The notes under the pieces were generated by a model, which was not told where the DNA came from, did not search any database, and saw only the letters and a list, made by a program, of their open reading frames with translations. A DNA stretch of 64,000 nt from Bifidobacterium aerophilum (lineage in GTDB: Bacteria; Actinomycetota; Actinomycetes; Actinomycetales; Bifidobacteriaceae), in the NCBI RefSeq assembly GCF_010667685.1, contig NZ_WHZW01000005.1, positions 1 to 64,000 on the forward strand, read 5' to 3'. The translations under genes were made by a program, and so were the position numbers. Shown one piece after another: positions 1 to 9,815 of the stretch; within the stretch, counting starts at the first letter, position 1; each line of letters begins with the position of its first letter.

Positions 1-16
1 TACGTTTTTCAAACAA

Positions 17-30
17 CACCACGCATGGTG
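17..30 (-). terminator. Weak hairpin after ftsQ
   Basis: Read on the minus strand, a CACCA/TGGTG five-base stem with a four-base loop is followed by TTGTTTG, about 35 bases beyond the ftsQ stop codon. It could end the dcw transcript. The stem is short and the T-tract is interrupted, so this is a weak candidate. Nothing else is visible in positions 1-65. Confidence 0.3.
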
Positions 31-65
31 CGAGCGTCAGCGTCGCCACTCAATCCATCAGTTAA

Positions 66-1262
66 CTAAACACGGTGGATGATCGGCCGCGAGGGAGCGG
101 ACACGTCGACTTGCTTCTTGTCGCCGATCACCTTCGGATCGGACAGGATCTTGTCCACGATGGCCTTCTTGAGCGCAAGATCGGACGAATCACCCCACAC
201 CACCACGTGCTCGCCGCCGTTGAGTTCGGTGGTGATCGAATCCTGCGTCGCGGCGGTGACCTTGGTGATGGAGCCGCGCATCGAATCCGACAGGCCGCCA
301 AGCACCTTCAGCGCTTCCTTGATGGCCTTGCTGTCAAGACTGTCGGAGACGCTTTTCACCTCGATGACGGGAATGCCGTCGGTAGAGACGTCTCCCACCG
401 TGTTGAGCACACGCCCCTTGCTGTCGACCGCCACCAGACCGTCTCCGGAATCCTTGAGCATGGCCGCAGGCTGCTGGGCCTTGACCGTGACGGACAGGCT
501 CTTGGGGAATTTTTTGACGGCGCTTGCCTCGGTGACGCCGGGGATGTTCTTGAGCTGGTCGACGACGTCGTCCGACGAGACCAACAGCAACGACTTGCCG
601 GACTGACGTTCGGCGATCGCGATGATGTCGTCCCGGCTGACCCACGCGTTGTTTCCGGACACGCTGATCCCCGAGGTCTCCAGACGGAACACCGACGAGA
701 AGAACAGCAACCAGACCAAAGCGGTCAGTACGCCGACCGCGGTGACGACGGCCGCCACGCGCGCGGCGACGACGCGGACGTTCGCCCTGCGACGCTCCTT
801 GAGCCGCGCGTTGAAATCCACGACCTTCGGACGCGTGGGCACACCCAGCGTACCGGCAGTCTCCTCGAGCGTCCTGGCGACGATGTCCTCACTGGGCATG
901 CGGCGCATGTCCACGAATCCTTCGCGGATGGCACCGTCACCCGCCTCCGTACGGGAGGAACGCGCGGTGCGAGAGCCGTCGGACGACGACTGCACCTGAC
1001 GTCCCGATCGTTTGCCGTCGCGCCGCCCGTCACGACGTTCTTTGCCGACGTTCGAGGATACGGTCCGCGGACGTGCAAGACTCGATCCGGAGACATCGGA
1101 CGTACCGTCATGTCTTGTCTCGTCCGCACGAGACGAAGCGGACCGTGGACGGACCGGATCGCTCTTGGACTGCACGGCGCGTCCCGCCCTGGACTGCCCG
1201 CCGGCCCGACTCTTGCCGCCGCCGGCCGACGCCCCGTCGGAGCTGGCGATGCGACGCGTCAT
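66..1262 (-). CDS. ftsQ: Cell division protein FtsQ
   Basis: Bitopic divisome scaffold that links FtsL and the FtsW/FtsI synthase to the septum. The 398-residue protein has a long basic, Ser/Gly/Arg-rich cytoplasmic N-terminus (about 1-160), one membrane helix (about 163-190) and then an extracytoplasmic POTRA region beginning with the typical 'SGISVSGN' strand, followed by the FtsQ beta-domain. The start is ATG at 1262, overlapping the murC stop as ATGA, which indicates translational coupling. The open frame extends further upstream into murC, but that part has the Arg-rich composition of an out-of-frame reading. It is the last gene of the dcw operon; ftsZ, usually the next gene in actinobacteria, does not follow within the visible 65 bases and lies near 57 kb instead. 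The low-complexity N-terminus is typical of actinobacterial FtsQ. Confidence 0.92.
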   Translation of the reverse strand: MTRRIASSDGASAGGGKSRAGGQSRAGRAVQSKSDPVRPRSASSRADETRHDGTSDVSGSSLARPRTVSSNVGKERRDGRRDGKRSGRQVQSSSDGSRTARSSRTEAGDGAIREGFVDMRRMPSEDIVARTLEETAGTLGVPTRPKVVDFNARLKERRRANVRVVAARVAAVVTAVGVLTALVWLLFFSSVFRLETSGISVSGNNAWVSRDDIIAIAERQSGKSLLLVSSDDVVDQLKNIPGVTEASAVKKFPKSLSVTVKAQQPAAMLKDSGDGLVAVDSKGRVLNTVGDVSTDGIPVIEVKSVSDSLDSKAIKEALKVLGGLSDSMRGSITKVTAATQDSITTELNGGEHVVVWGDSSDLALKKAIVDKILSDPKVIGDKKQVDVSAPSRPIIHRV

Positions 1263-2878
1263 CGGCGGGTTCCCGCCTTGCCGTCGTCCGTCGTGCCGGT
1301 CTCGTCGCCGTCGGGGCAGTCGAACCGGTGCGCGGCGAGCGCGTGCAGCAGCACATCGCCCATCTGCGTGATGTCGCCGGCGCCGACGGTGAAGATCACG
1401 TCGCCGTGATGGGCGCGCATGGCGATCATCTGGGCCGCGGTCCGCATGTCGTCCACCGCCGAGATCCATCCGGATTGCGGCTCGTGGGCGATGCCGTCGG
1501 CGGCCTCGACGATGGTCCGCGCGGTGATGCCCGGGAAATCGGACTGCTTCTCCCTCGCGGGGAAGATGCCCGTGACGATCACGTCATCGGCCTTGGACAG
1601 CGCCTGTGCGAATTCGCGTGCGAAGAATTCGGTGCGGGAGAACAGGTGCGGCTGGAACAGCACGTGAATGACGTGTCCCGGATACCGACGGCGTGCGGCG
1701 TCGAGCAGTGCGGCGATCTCGGTGGGATGGTGGGCGTAGTCGTCCACAACACTCACCTGGGCGACTGTTCCGCGGATCTGGAAGCGCCGTGCCGCGCCAA
1801 GGAACGTGCCGGCGGCCTCCGCGGCCCGATGGGGATCCATGCCGAGCAACGTGGCCGCGACAATGGCCGCCGTGGCGTTGCGCGCGTTATGGATGCCCGG
1901 CACGATCAGACGCACCGGCAACCGCAGGCCGTCATCGGCCCCATCAAGCACCGAGGAGGGCAGCTCGATCACGAACCGCTCCTCGCCGCTGCCGATATGC
2001 TCGCTTTCGGAGGCGATATGCACGAACGTCGCTCCGTTGAGATCGCCGATCCGGGCGGCATCGCGGGTCGAGTAGGCGATGACGCGGGATGCGACGGCCG
2101 GATCGAGAGCGCGCAGCACTGTCAGTGCGCCGGCGTCGTCGACGCACATGATGACATGTTCGCGCGCATGTCCGGCATGCTGCACGAATGCGGCGTGATA
2201 ATTGTCCGCCGTGCCGTAATGGTCGAGATGATCCGGTTCGGCGTTGGTGATGATCGCGATGGTCGGCCGGTATTTTTCGAAGCTGCCGTCGGATTCGTCG
2301 GCTTCCGCGACCAGCACGTCGCCATGGCCGGCGTGTCCGCCGTCCATCGTGCTGCCGTCGGGCGCCTGGATGGACCCGCCGATCGCATAGCTCGGATCGG
2401 CGAGTTCACCGGTGCCCGCATGGGTGAGGATGTGGGCGAGCAGGGAGCTCGTCGTGGTCTTTCCGTGGGCGCCGGCGACGGTCACCGCGCGTCTGCCGGA
2501 CATGAGCAGCGCGAGGATGTCGCTGCGGTGCACGATGTGTGCGCCGGCCGCATAAGCCGCGACGATTTCCGGATTGTCGGGCTTGATTGCGCTCGAATAG
2601 ACGACCGTGTCCGCACCGGCGACGTTCTCGGCGCGCTGTCCGAATTCCACGCCGATGCCGAGTTCGGCGAGACGATCGGTTTTGGCGCTGCGCTCACGGT
2701 CCGATCCGTCGACCGCGACGCCCTGTTCGTGGAGCATTTCGGCGAGCACGCTCATGCCCGCTCCCCCGATGCCGATGAAATGCGTGCGTCCCAGGCCGGC
2801 CACGGTCTCGTCCGGACCAAATGCGGTCCGGGTGGGGTCGAGGACGATCGCGTCATCCTGCTTGTTGTCAGTCACCAT
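1259..2878 (-). CDS. murC: UDP-N-acetylmuramate--L-alanine ligase MurC
   Basis: Cytoplasmic ATP-dependent Mur ligase that adds the first amino acid, L-Ala, to UDP-MurNAc. The 539 residues contain the N-terminal nucleotide-sugar fold with GIGGAGMS (about 36-43), the ligase P-loop GAHGKTT (136-142), the central-domain NAEPDHLDHY signature, and a C-terminal domain with DDYAHHP. Length is slightly above the usual 460-500. It follows murG by 47 bases and overlaps ftsQ by four bases. The leader reads AGGAGACATGGTG, so either the ATG at 2878 or the GTG one codon later could be the real start; spacing favours the GTG. Confidence 0.96.
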   Translation of the reverse strand: MVTDNKQDDAIVLDPTRTAFGPDETVAGLGRTHFIGIGGAGMSVLAEMLHEQGVAVDGSDRERSAKTDRLAELGIGVEFGQRAENVAGADTVVYSSAIKPDNPEIVAAYAAGAHIVHRSDILALLMSGRRAVTVAGAHGKTTTSSLLAHILTHAGTGELADPSYAIGGSIQAPDGSTMDGGHAGHGDVLVAEADESDGSFEKYRPTIAIITNAEPDHLDHYGTADNYHAAFVQHAGHAREHVIMCVDDAGALTVLRALDPAVASRVIAYSTRDAARIGDLNGATFVHIASESEHIGSGEERFVIELPSSVLDGADDGLRLPVRLIVPGIHNARNATAAIVAATLLGMDPHRAAEAAGTFLGAARRFQIRGTVAQVSVVDDYAHHPTEIAALLDAARRRYPGHVIHVLFQPHLFSRTEFFAREFAQALSKADDVIVTGIFPAREKQSDFPGITARTIVEAADGIAHEPQSGWISAVDDMRTAAQMIAMRAHHGDVIFTVGAGDITQMGDVLLHALAAHRFDCPDGDETGTTDDGKAGTRR

Positions 2879-2925
2879 GTCTCCTTGATTCGTTCCTCGT
2901 AAGACGTTTTCGCGCGGAGTCTTCG

Positions 2926-4107
2926 TCAGCGGTTCCGGTCCGCGATCCGCAGCACCGTGCGCGCCATCGAATCCGCCGCGTCACGAATGCCGTAATTCCA
3001 TGCCTTTTCGCCGAACTGACGCAGCCTGATCGGATCGGCCAGCAACGACGGCACATGCTCGCGCACCCAGTCGGCGGTGAGATCCCGGTCCGCGACCATA
3101 AGGCCGCCGCCGGCGTTAACGACCGGCTGCGCGTTGAACCGTTGTTCCCCGTTGCCGATCGGCAGCGGCACGTAGACGGACGGCAGGCCGAGGGCCGCGA
3201 GTTCGGACACCGATCCCGCGCCGGCGCGGCAGATCACGAGCGCCGCGCATGCGAAGGCGAGGTCGATGCGTTCCAGATATTCCGCGACGTGGTAGTCCCC
3301 GCCCTTCGCATCGTCGAACAGGCCCGACAACGCCGATTCGCCGGCCTGCTCGGCGACGGTCGCGCGCACCTCGTCGATCTTGCCGCGCCCGGTCAAATGG
3401 ATGACCTGCGCATGCTCGAGCAGGTCGCGAGCCGCTCCCGACACCGCGCGGTTCAGACTCAGCGCACCGAGCGAGCCGCCGGTGACCAGCACGAGCGGCC
3501 GGGTCGGGTCGACGCCGAGCGCCGCCGCGGCCTCGTCGCGCACGGCGACTCGGTCCTTGTCGAACCTGGCGCACAGGTCGGCGATGGCGGGCCGCAACGG
3601 CAGCCCCACCCTTTCGACCGGCACGTCGGCGTTGCGCGGCTTGAGTCCGGTGCCGTCGTAGGCGGTGCCGATGTAGGACGCCCAACGCGCGCCGAGTTTG
3701 TTGGCCATGCCGGCGCGGGCGTTCTGCTCGTGAATGACGATCGGGATGCCCATCCGATGCGCTTCGGCGTAGACGGGCGCGGAGGCGTAGCCGCCGAAGC
3801 CGACGACGACGTCGGCCTGACGGGCGGTGAGGATCTCATGCACCTTGGCGGTCTCGCGCTTCCAACGCATCGGGAACCGCAACGCGTCGAGGTTGGGACG
3901 GCGGGGAAACGGCACTTTTTCGATGGTGTCGAGCTCATAGCCGGCCTGCGGCACCAGATCATGTTCCAATCCGACCTGCGTGCCGATCACGCTGACCTGC
4001 GCGGACGGGTCGATGCGCCCGATGGCGGCCGCCACGGCCAGCAACGGGTTGACATGGCCCGCGGTACCGCCGCCGGCCAGAACGATATGACGAACTCCTG
4101 TACTCAT
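2926..4107 (-). CDS. murG: MurG glycosyltransferase (lipid II synthase)
   Basis: Peripheral membrane GT28 enzyme that transfers GlcNAc from UDP-GlcNAc to lipid I, giving lipid II. The 393-residue protein has the N-terminal GGGTAGH glycine loop (about 12-18), the central GGSLGA motif, and a C-terminal UDP-GlcNAc site with [10 protein letters not shown] and '[10 protein letters not shown]'. A clear GGAGG-type ribosome site (GGAGGTTCT) precedes the ATG. It sits between ftsW (88-base gap) and murC (47-base gap) in the dcw operon, the usual order. No unusual features. Confidence 0.96.
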   Translation of the reverse strand: MSTGVRHIVLAGGGTAGHVNPLLAVAAAIGRIDPSAQVSVIGTQVGLEHDLVPQAGYELDTIEKVPFPRRPNLDALRFPMRWKRETAKVHEILTARQADVVVGFGGYASAPVYAEAHRMGIPIVIHEQNARAGMANKLGARWASYIGTAYDGTGLKPRNADVPVERVGLPLRPAIADLCARFDKDRVAVRDEAAAALGVDPTRPLVLVTGGSLGALSLNRAVSGAARDLLEHAQVIHLTGRGKIDEVRATVAEQAGESALSGLFDDAKGGDYHVAEYLERIDLAFACAALVICRAGAGSVSELAALGLPSVYVPLPIGNGEQRFNAQPVVNAGGGLMVADRDLTADWVREHVPSLLADPIRLRQFGEKAWNYGIRDAADSMARTVLRIADRNR

Positions 4108-4195
4108 AGAACCTCCAGCTTAGCCCACGCACGCAACAGCGCGCGACAGAATCTGCCCGGGCGCGACATGCCGCCGACGACGCACCCGGATGCTC

Positions 4196-5494
4196 TCACA
4201 GCGCCACGCGTTCCGCCTTGATCTGCGGCTGGCATCGCATCATGCCGACCGCCGCGCCTGCCGCGCCAAGGCACATGATCATCGAGGAACCGCCCGACGA
4301 CACGAACGGCATCGGCACGCCGAGCACCGGGAAGATGCCGATGACGACGCCGATGTTGACAAGCGCCTGACCTACGATCCATACGGCGATGCAGATCAGC
4401 GACATCGCCACATAGCGTTCCCGGATCTGCAGGGCGACGCAGATCAGGGACCATCCGATGACGACGAACAGCAACAACACCGTCAATGCGCCGACGAACC
4501 CGGTCTCCTCGCCGATGATCGCGTAGATGAAATCGGTGTGCGCTTCGGGCAGGTAGTTCCATTTCTCACGCGAATTGCCCAGCCCCACGCCGAGCAGGCC
4601 GCCTTCTGCGAGCGCGTATTTGGCGTGCATCGACTGCCAGCAGACGCCTTCGAGATCGGTGCACGGCTTGTATGCGGCGAGGATGCGGTTCATACGGTTC
4701 GGACTGGTGATGGCGAGCCCGATCACGCCCGCGGCGAGCACGCCGGTGAAGACGGCCATCCATTTGAAAGGGAAACCGGCGACCATGAACGCCACGACGC
4801 CGATGAATACGACGATCATGCCGGTGCCCAGATCCTTGCCGAGCAGGATGAGCCCCAGGGACAGCGCGAAAATCAGGCCAGGCATCATATAGGCGCGGAC
4901 GCCTTCGCGGGAGAATCGTTTGGACGCCCGCTGCAGGGCGAACGGCAGCCACAGGCATAACGCGAGCTTGGTCATTTCGGCCGGCTGCAGCTGGATCGGA
5001 CCGAGCACGATCCAACCGTTGTTGCCGGTTTCCTCACCGCCGGTGCCGAGCGGGGTCAGGGTCAACGCCTGCAGCCCGAGCGCGGCCAGCATGATGACCG
5101 GACTGAATTTCTCGAAAAACTTCGGACGCATGCGGGACGCGACGAACGCAAGACCCAAACCGATGACGCAGTAGAGACCCTGCTTGATCGCACGGTTCCA
5201 TGGCGATTTGCCGGCTGATACGAGGGTGACGGACGAACTGGAGAATACCATGATGACGCCGAAGCAGCAGAGGACCAGCACGGCGACGATGAACCCGTGG
5301 TAGCACCACAGCGGGTTCAGCAGCGACCGGATGCCCGTGAACGCGGCGAAATCACCGCCGTCGATTCCGCCGTCCGGATCGGCACGGAGACGTCCACCCG
5401 CTCCGATCGGACGTTGCGAGGATCGTCGCGCCTGCTTCCCCGTTCCGGCCGCGTTCTTCGACGCGCCGGAGCTGATTCGTCTACCGTTCGCCAT
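4196..5494 (-). CDS. ftsW: SEDS-family septal peptidoglycan polymerase FtsW
   Basis: Polytopic SEDS glycosyltransferase that polymerises lipid II at the septum together with the class B penicillin-binding protein FtsI. About 432 residues with a polar N-terminal tail of roughly 75 residues, then about ten hydrophobic segments. FtsW/RodA hallmarks are present: '[11 protein letters not shown]', 'LLGKDLGTG', a large loop with '[14 protein letters not shown]' and '[12 protein letters not shown]', and a C-terminal 'PFVSSGGSS'. The ATG at 5494 overlaps the end of murD by 14 bases. The frame stays open further upstream but without recognisable FtsW sequence, so this start is inferred from the overlap. 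A short start inside the tail is also possible. Confidence 0.93.
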   Translation of the reverse strand: MANGRRISSGASKNAAGTGKQARRSSQRPIGAGGRLRADPDGGIDGGDFAAFTGIRSLLNPLWCYHGFIVAVLVLCCFGVIMVFSSSSVTLVSAGKSPWNRAIKQGLYCVIGLGLAFVASRMRPKFFEKFSPVIMLAALGLQALTLTPLGTGGEETGNNGWIVLGPIQLQPAEMTKLALCLWLPFALQRASKRFSREGVRAYMMPGLIFALSLGLILLGKDLGTGMIVVFIGVVAFMVAGFPFKWMAVFTGVLAAGVIGLAITSPNRMNRILAAYKPCTDLEGVCWQSMHAKYALAEGGLLGVGLGNSREKWNYLPEAHTDFIYAIIGEETGFVGALTVLLLFVVIGWSLICVALQIRERYVAMSLICIAVWIVGQALVNIGVVIGIFPVLGVPMPFVSSGGSSMIMCLGAAGAAVGMMRCQPQIKAERVAL

Positions 5495-6929
5495 GCGCCC
5501 CCGCCCAACGGGTCGCGGCGGTCGCGAACCGGTCTCCGCGGTCGGCGTACGACCTGAACTGGTCCATCGAGGCGCAGGCCGGAGCCATGAGCACGACATC
5601 ACCGGCCGCCGCGTATCCGCCGGCCGCGTCGACCGCGCGATCCATGACCGTATCGTTGTCCGCCGGATCGATGACGGTGACGGGAATGTCGGGTGCGCTG
5701 GCCTTGAACGCGTCGATCATCGGCTGCTGGTCCTTGCCGATGATGACCGCGGCCTTGATCGTATGAGCCTGGTCGGCGACGAGGCGTTCGAACCGGCCGC
5801 CCTTGGCGAGTCCGCCGGCGATCCACACCACGGACTTCGCGCCGAAGCTGTTGAGGGACGCGTTCGCCGCATGGGCGTTGGTCGCCTTCGAATCGTCGAC
5901 GAAACGGATGGTTCCTCCGTCGGGGAGCACCGCGGTGGCGACGGTCTGGATGCGGTGGCCGCCCGGGGCGAATCCCTGCAGCGCGCGCACCGCGGTGTCG
6001 CGATCCGCGCCATAGCCGAGCACGAGCGCCAACGCGGTGAGCGCATCGGCGAGCAGATGCGGGTAGACGGTGCCGTCGGGCTCCGTCAGATGGGTGAATT
6101 CGGCGACCGGAGCGATACGCTCCTCCTCGCCGGCGGCTCCTCCGGCGACGCCGCTCATGTCGACGATCCATCCGTCTTTGACGCCGATCTGTCCGACGGA
6201 CGGCTGGCGCAGCGTGAAGCCGACCTTGCGGCATCCCGGCGCGACGACGGCCGCGGCCGCGAGCGCGGCGACGCGTTCGTCGTCGGCGTTGTAGACGAGC
6301 GTGCGGGTCACGCCGTGGAAGACCTTGGATTTGTCGGCCGCATAGTTCTCGATGCCGCCGTGCCAGTCGAGATGGTCGTCGGCGATGTTCGTGATGGCGG
6401 CGCAATCCAACGCCAAAGAATAAGTGAAATGCAGCTGGAAGGAGCTCAGTTCGACGCACAGCACGTCATGCGCGGGGTCGACGGCGGCGTGGGAGACGGA
6501 TTTGCCGATGTTGCCGACCGCCGGTGCGTCGAGTCCGCATGCGCACAGCATTTCCGAGGTCATTTCGGTGGTCGAGGTCTTGCCGTTGGTGCCGGTGATG
6601 CCGATCCATCCGGCGTGCGATCCCTTGCCGTCGCGGTCGGCGCGCAGCTTCCATGCCAGCTCCACTTCGCTGATCACGGGAATGCCCCGACGCTGCGCCT
6701 CGAGGATGAACGGCGTGCGCGGGTTGAACACCGGAGATGTGCACACCAGGTCGACCCGATCCCAATCGACGTCGTCGAAGGAATGCAGGTCGGCGGTCTC
6801 GTTGCGTTCGTCGACGCTGAACACCTTTGCCGCGCGATCGCGCAGCACTTCGACCATGCCGCGCCCGGACACGCCGAGGCCGGCCACCATCACCGTCGCG
6901 TCGCCCAGTTTCATTTCGTCATCTGCCAT
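5481..6929 (-). CDS. murD: UDP-N-acetylmuramoylalanine--D-glutamate ligase MurD
   Basis: Cytoplasmic Mur ligase that adds D-Glu to UDP-MurNAc-L-Ala. With the ATG at 6929 it is 482 residues. The N-terminal Rossmann-like segment contains '[11 protein letters not shown]', the P-loop GTNGKTS is at about 113-119, the central domain carries '[10 protein letters not shown]', and the C-terminal domain has 'FVDDSKATN', the MurD-specific substrate motif. The ribosome site GGAAGGG lies six bases upstream of this ATG, which favours it over an in-frame ATG 18 bases earlier. Its end overlaps ftsW, and a strong 17-bp hairpin separates it from the upstream mraY. Confidence 0.95.
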   Translation of the reverse strand: MADDEMKLGDATVMVAGLGVSGRGMVEVLRDRAAKVFSVDERNETADLHSFDDVDWDRVDLVCTSPVFNPRTPFILEAQRRGIPVISEVELAWKLRADRDGKGSHAGWIGITGTNGKTSTTEMTSEMLCACGLDAPAVGNIGKSVSHAAVDPAHDVLCVELSSFQLHFTYSLALDCAAITNIADDHLDWHGGIENYAADKSKVFHGVTRTLVYNADDERVAALAAAAVVAPGCRKVGFTLRQPSVGQIGVKDGWIVDMSGVAGGAAGEEERIAPVAEFTHLTEPDGTVYPHLLADALTALALVLGYGADRDTAVRALQGFAPGGHRIQTVATAVLPDGGTIRFVDDSKATNAHAANASLNSFGAKSVVWIAGGLAKGGRFERLVADQAHTIKAAVIIGKDQQPMIDAFKASAPDIPVTVIDPADNDTVMDRAVDAAGGYAAAGDVVLMAPACASMDQFRSYADRGDRFATAATRWAGAHGER

Positions 6930-7003
6930 GTCAAGCCCTTCCATCATAGGATTCCCGTCATTTACGTTACCCGTATCCCGCGTGGGTCACGCCCCGTTCT
7001 CCG

Positions 7004-7044
7004 GCATGCGGCCGGACGGGTATCGTCCCCGTCCGGCCGCATGC
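7004..7044 (-). repeat. 17-bp perfect hairpin between mraY and murD
   Basis: Arms 7004-7020 and 7028-7044 are perfectly complementary (17 bp, very GC-rich, 7-base loop). The structure begins seven bases after the mraY stop codon and has no T-tract on the minus strand. In the middle of an operon it could be an mRNA processing or stability element or a partial attenuator. The role is inference. Confidence 0.6.
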
Positions 7045-7050
7045 GTACGG

Positions 7051-8154
7051 TCAGCCAAGCAGTCCGGAACGCGCGACCCAGTCGGCGTAGAAGACCATCA
7101 GGCCACACAGCACGAACATCAGCTCGACCATCCAGAACCGCACGACCACCTTTGTTTCAGTCCACCCGCACAGCTCGAAATGATGGTGGATGGGAGCCAT
7201 CTTGAACACGCGCCTGTGCGTCATCTTGAAGTAGCCGACCTGGATCACATCGCTCATCGCCTCGATCACGTACAGGCCGCCGAGGATCACGGCGAGGAAT
7301 TCGGTGTGCGTGGCGATCGACAGCGCGGCGAACAGGCCGCCGAGCGCGAGCGAGCCGGTGTCGCCCATGAAGATGGTCGCAGGGTTCGAGTTGTACCACA
7401 GGAACCCGCAGCACGCGACGGCCGCGCACACGGCGATGATCGTCAGGTCGAGCGGGTCGGACACCGCGTAGGAGAAGCCCTGGTGGGAGCCGCCCTTGAT
7501 GTGGTAGCTTTCCCAGAACGCGATCATCGCGTAGCCGGCGAAGGAGATCATCGACGAGCCTGCGGCCAGGCCGTCGAGACCGTCGGTGAGGTTCACCGCG
7601 TTCGTCCACGCGGTCATCAGGAAGTTGACCCAGATGACGAACAGGACGATCGACACGATGCGGCCTGCGAATTCGAAGCTGAGGAACGGCGTCTCGATGA
7701 AGCTCATGCCGGCCTGGGCGCTGGGGAACCCGGATTTGGTGGGCACGACGAGCGCGAGCACCGCGTAGATCGTGCCGAGAATGAATTGTCCGATGAACTT
7801 GCCTTCGACGGTCAGGCCCTCGTTCTGCTTCTTGCGGACCTTCGCGAAGTCGTCGATGAAGCCGAGGAAGCCCATCGACAGCATGGCGAACAGGACTAGC
7901 ACCGCGGACCATGACGGCACGTCGCCGGCGATCAGGTACCGGTACAGCGCGGAGGCGCCCCAGCCGAGCAGCACCGCGAAGTTGATGACCACGCCGCCAA
8001 GCGTCGGCGTGCCTCGCTTGACCTGATGCGATTGCGGTCCGTCCTGGCGGATGTACTGTCCGTAATGCAGCTTGTGTACCAGTCGGATCAGCAGCGGCGT
8101 GCCGATCATGGTGACGGCCAGCGACACCAGTATGCCGATGATGAGTGCGATCAT
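7051..8154 (-). CDS. mraY: Phospho-N-acetylmuramoyl-pentapeptide transferase MraY
   Basis: Integral membrane enzyme that transfers phospho-MurNAc-pentapeptide from UDP to undecaprenyl phosphate, forming lipid I. The 367 residues have about ten membrane helices and family signatures: 'QVKRGTPTLGG' near the start, 'FIDDFAKV', 'NAVNLTDGLDGLA' with the catalytic/Mg-binding Asp, 'FMGDTGSLALGG', and the cytoplasmic 'APIHHHFELCGW' loop. Ribosome site GGAGAGG lies nine bases before the ATG. It follows murF by 83 bases in the dcw operon. Length and motifs are normal. Confidence 0.97.
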   Translation of the reverse strand: MIALIIGILVSLAVTMIGTPLLIRLVHKLHYGQYIRQDGPQSHQVKRGTPTLGGVVINFAVLLGWGASALYRYLIAGDVPSWSAVLVLFAMLSMGFLGFIDDFAKVRKKQNEGLTVEGKFIGQFILGTIYAVLALVVPTKSGFPSAQAGMSFIETPFLSFEFAGRIVSIVLFVIWVNFLMTAWTNAVNLTDGLDGLAAGSSMISFAGYAMIAFWESYHIKGGSHQGFSYAVSDPLDLTIIAVCAAVACCGFLWYNSNPATIFMGDTGSLALGGLFAALSIATHTEFLAVILGGLYVIEAMSDVIQVGYFKMTHRRVFKMAPIHHHFELCGWTETKVVVRFWMVELMFVLCGLMVFYADWVARSGLLG

Positions 8155-8237
8155 GCTTTTCCTCTCCAGTTGCGACTCGAATCCGCGTTTCGCGTCGTTC
8201 TCGTCGTTCGCCTATCCCTTACGGGTCGTCGTTCCGT

Positions 8238-9758
8238 TCATGCCTTGTCCTGCGGGGCCCAGCGCGACGCCAGGGCGCTCAGGCCCGAGGCGTGCGACCC
8301 CTTGAGCAGCACGACGGCCGGCGCGTGGTCGGCGGCAAGCCGCATGACCAGTTCGTCCGCCTCTTCGGCATTGTGCGCCCAGTCCACCGAGGTGCGCTTG
8401 TCCGCGTCGTCCGCCGCCTCGCGCGCACCGTTTGCCAACGAGCCGGCCAGCTCGTCGAGATGCGGGTCCGTTCCCCCGACCGCGACGACGGCGTCGGCTC
8501 CGACGGATACCGCGTAACGGCCCATGTCCCGGTGCAGCCGGTCCTCGTCGCCTCCGAGTTCGAGCATCGCGCCGAGCACTGCGATGCGGAACGGCTGCGG
8601 CCGTTCCGCCTTATGCCATGCGGCCAGCCCGTCGAGGCCCGCGCGCATCGAATCGGGATTGGCGTTGAACGAGTCATCGATCAGCGTGAATGCCACGTCG
8701 CCGCGCGTGACCGTGGAAACGGCCATACGGTGTGCGCTGATGCTGTGCTGCGCCGCGAGGATCGTCGCGATGCGCTGCGGCGTCATGCCGAAATACAGCG
8801 CGACGGCGGAGGCGGCCAGCGCATTCATCACATTGTGCCTTCCGCGGATGCCGAGCGTTATCCCGGTGGCCGTGCGTTCCCCGCCGTCGCACGCCGTCAT
8901 CGTGAAGCTCGGGCAGCCGGTGTCGTCCTGGGCCACGTCGCTTCCCGCAAGGGTGAAACCCTCATGGTTTTCCGTCGCTTCGGTGATGCCGAACCAGCGG
9001 ACCGGCCCGGGGGCGATCGCGGACATGGCTGCCACATGCTCGTCGTCGGCGTTGAGCACGCTCACGCCTCCCGGCACCAGGCCGCGGATGATCTCGCTTT
9101 TGGCTTGGGCGATGCGTTCGACCGATCCGAACTCGCCCAGATGCGCGACGCCGACCTTGAGCACGACCGCCACGTCGGGCGGGGCGATGGTGGTCAGCCG
9201 GGCGATCTCGCCGATGTGGTTCGCGCCCATTTCGGCCACGAAGAAGCGCGTGCCGGCGTTCACCTTCAATGCGGTCAGCGGCAGTCCGATCTCGTTGTTG
9301 AACGAGCCGACCGGCGCGACGGTCTCCCCCATATCGCCCAGCAGGTGCGACAGCAGGTCCTTGGTGGTCGTTTTGCCGACCGAACCGGTGATGCCGACGA
9401 TCGAGAACGGCGCCGATTCGGCGCGGCGGCGTTCGAGATTGTGCTTGGCGAGCAGGCCCAGCGCCTTGACCGTGTCATCGACGACGACCTGCGCGATCGG
9501 CGCGTCGACCTCATGGTCGACCAGCGCGCAGACCGCTCCCTGCTTGGCCACGGCCGGTACGAAATCATGGCCGTCGACCCGTTCGCCCGCAATCGCGACG
9601 AACACCGATCCCTCGCCGGCCTGCCGCGAATCGCTCACGGCCGACGTGGCGATCGGCGCTGCCGGGTCGGCCCCGGCGACGCGCGTCAGGCGCCCTTGCG
9701 CGGCCTCGGCGATCTCGCCCAGGCTCATCGGCATCATATGTTCCGTATCGTTTCCCAT
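8238..9758 (-). CDS. murF: UDP-N-acetylmuramoyl-tripeptide--D-alanyl-D-alanine ligase MurF
   Basis: Cytoplasmic Mur ligase that adds D-Ala-D-Ala to complete the UDP-MurNAc-pentapeptide. About 506 residues: N-terminal substrate domain with 'SDSRQAGEGSVFVAIAGERVDGHDFV', P-loop GSVGKTT (about 125-131), 'EMGANHIGEI' and 'NADDEHV' in the centre, and 'IDDSFNANPDSM' in the C-terminal domain. AGAGAGG is positioned five bases before the ATG at 9758; a GTG two codons earlier overlaps that site and is less likely. The gene lies directly downstream of the MurE-like gene. All catalytic motifs are intact, in contrast to that neighbour. Confidence 0.95.
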   Translation of the reverse strand: MGNDTEHMMPMSLGEIAEAAQGRLTRVAGADPAAPIATSAVSDSRQAGEGSVFVAIAGERVDGHDFVPAVAKQGAVCALVDHEVDAPIAQVVVDDTVKALGLLAKHNLERRRAESAPFSIVGITGSVGKTTTKDLLSHLLGDMGETVAPVGSFNNEIGLPLTALKVNAGTRFFVAEMGANHIGEIARLTTIAPPDVAVVLKVGVAHLGEFGSVERIAQAKSEIIRGLVPGGVSVLNADDEHVAAMSAIAPGPVRWFGITEATENHEGFTLAGSDVAQDDTGCPSFTMTACDGGERTATGITLGIRGRHNVMNALAASAVALYFGMTPQRIATILAAQHSISAHRMAVSTVTRGDVAFTLIDDSFNANPDSMRAGLDGLAAWHKAERPQPFRIAVLGAMLELGGDEDRLHRDMGRYAVSVGADAVVAVGGTDPHLDELAGSLANGAREAADDADKRTSVDWAHNAEEADELVMRLAADHAPAVVLLKGSHASGLSALASRWAPQDKA

Positions 9759-9815
9759 CGGCACCTCTCTATCGAAAAAATCCTCTGTATCCGTCCGTAC
9801 CGTCCGCCCGGGCCG

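Noticed and set aside
75..1409. Long plus-strand open frame opposite ftsQ
   Set aside because: Composition follows the complement of ftsQ (GC-rich DNA keeps antisense frames open); no family motif and no ribosome site.
1073..2902. About 600-codon plus-strand open frame opposite murC and ftsQ
   Set aside because: Arg/Gly/His/Asp-rich antisense shadow of murC; the true gene on the minus strand has all MurC motifs.
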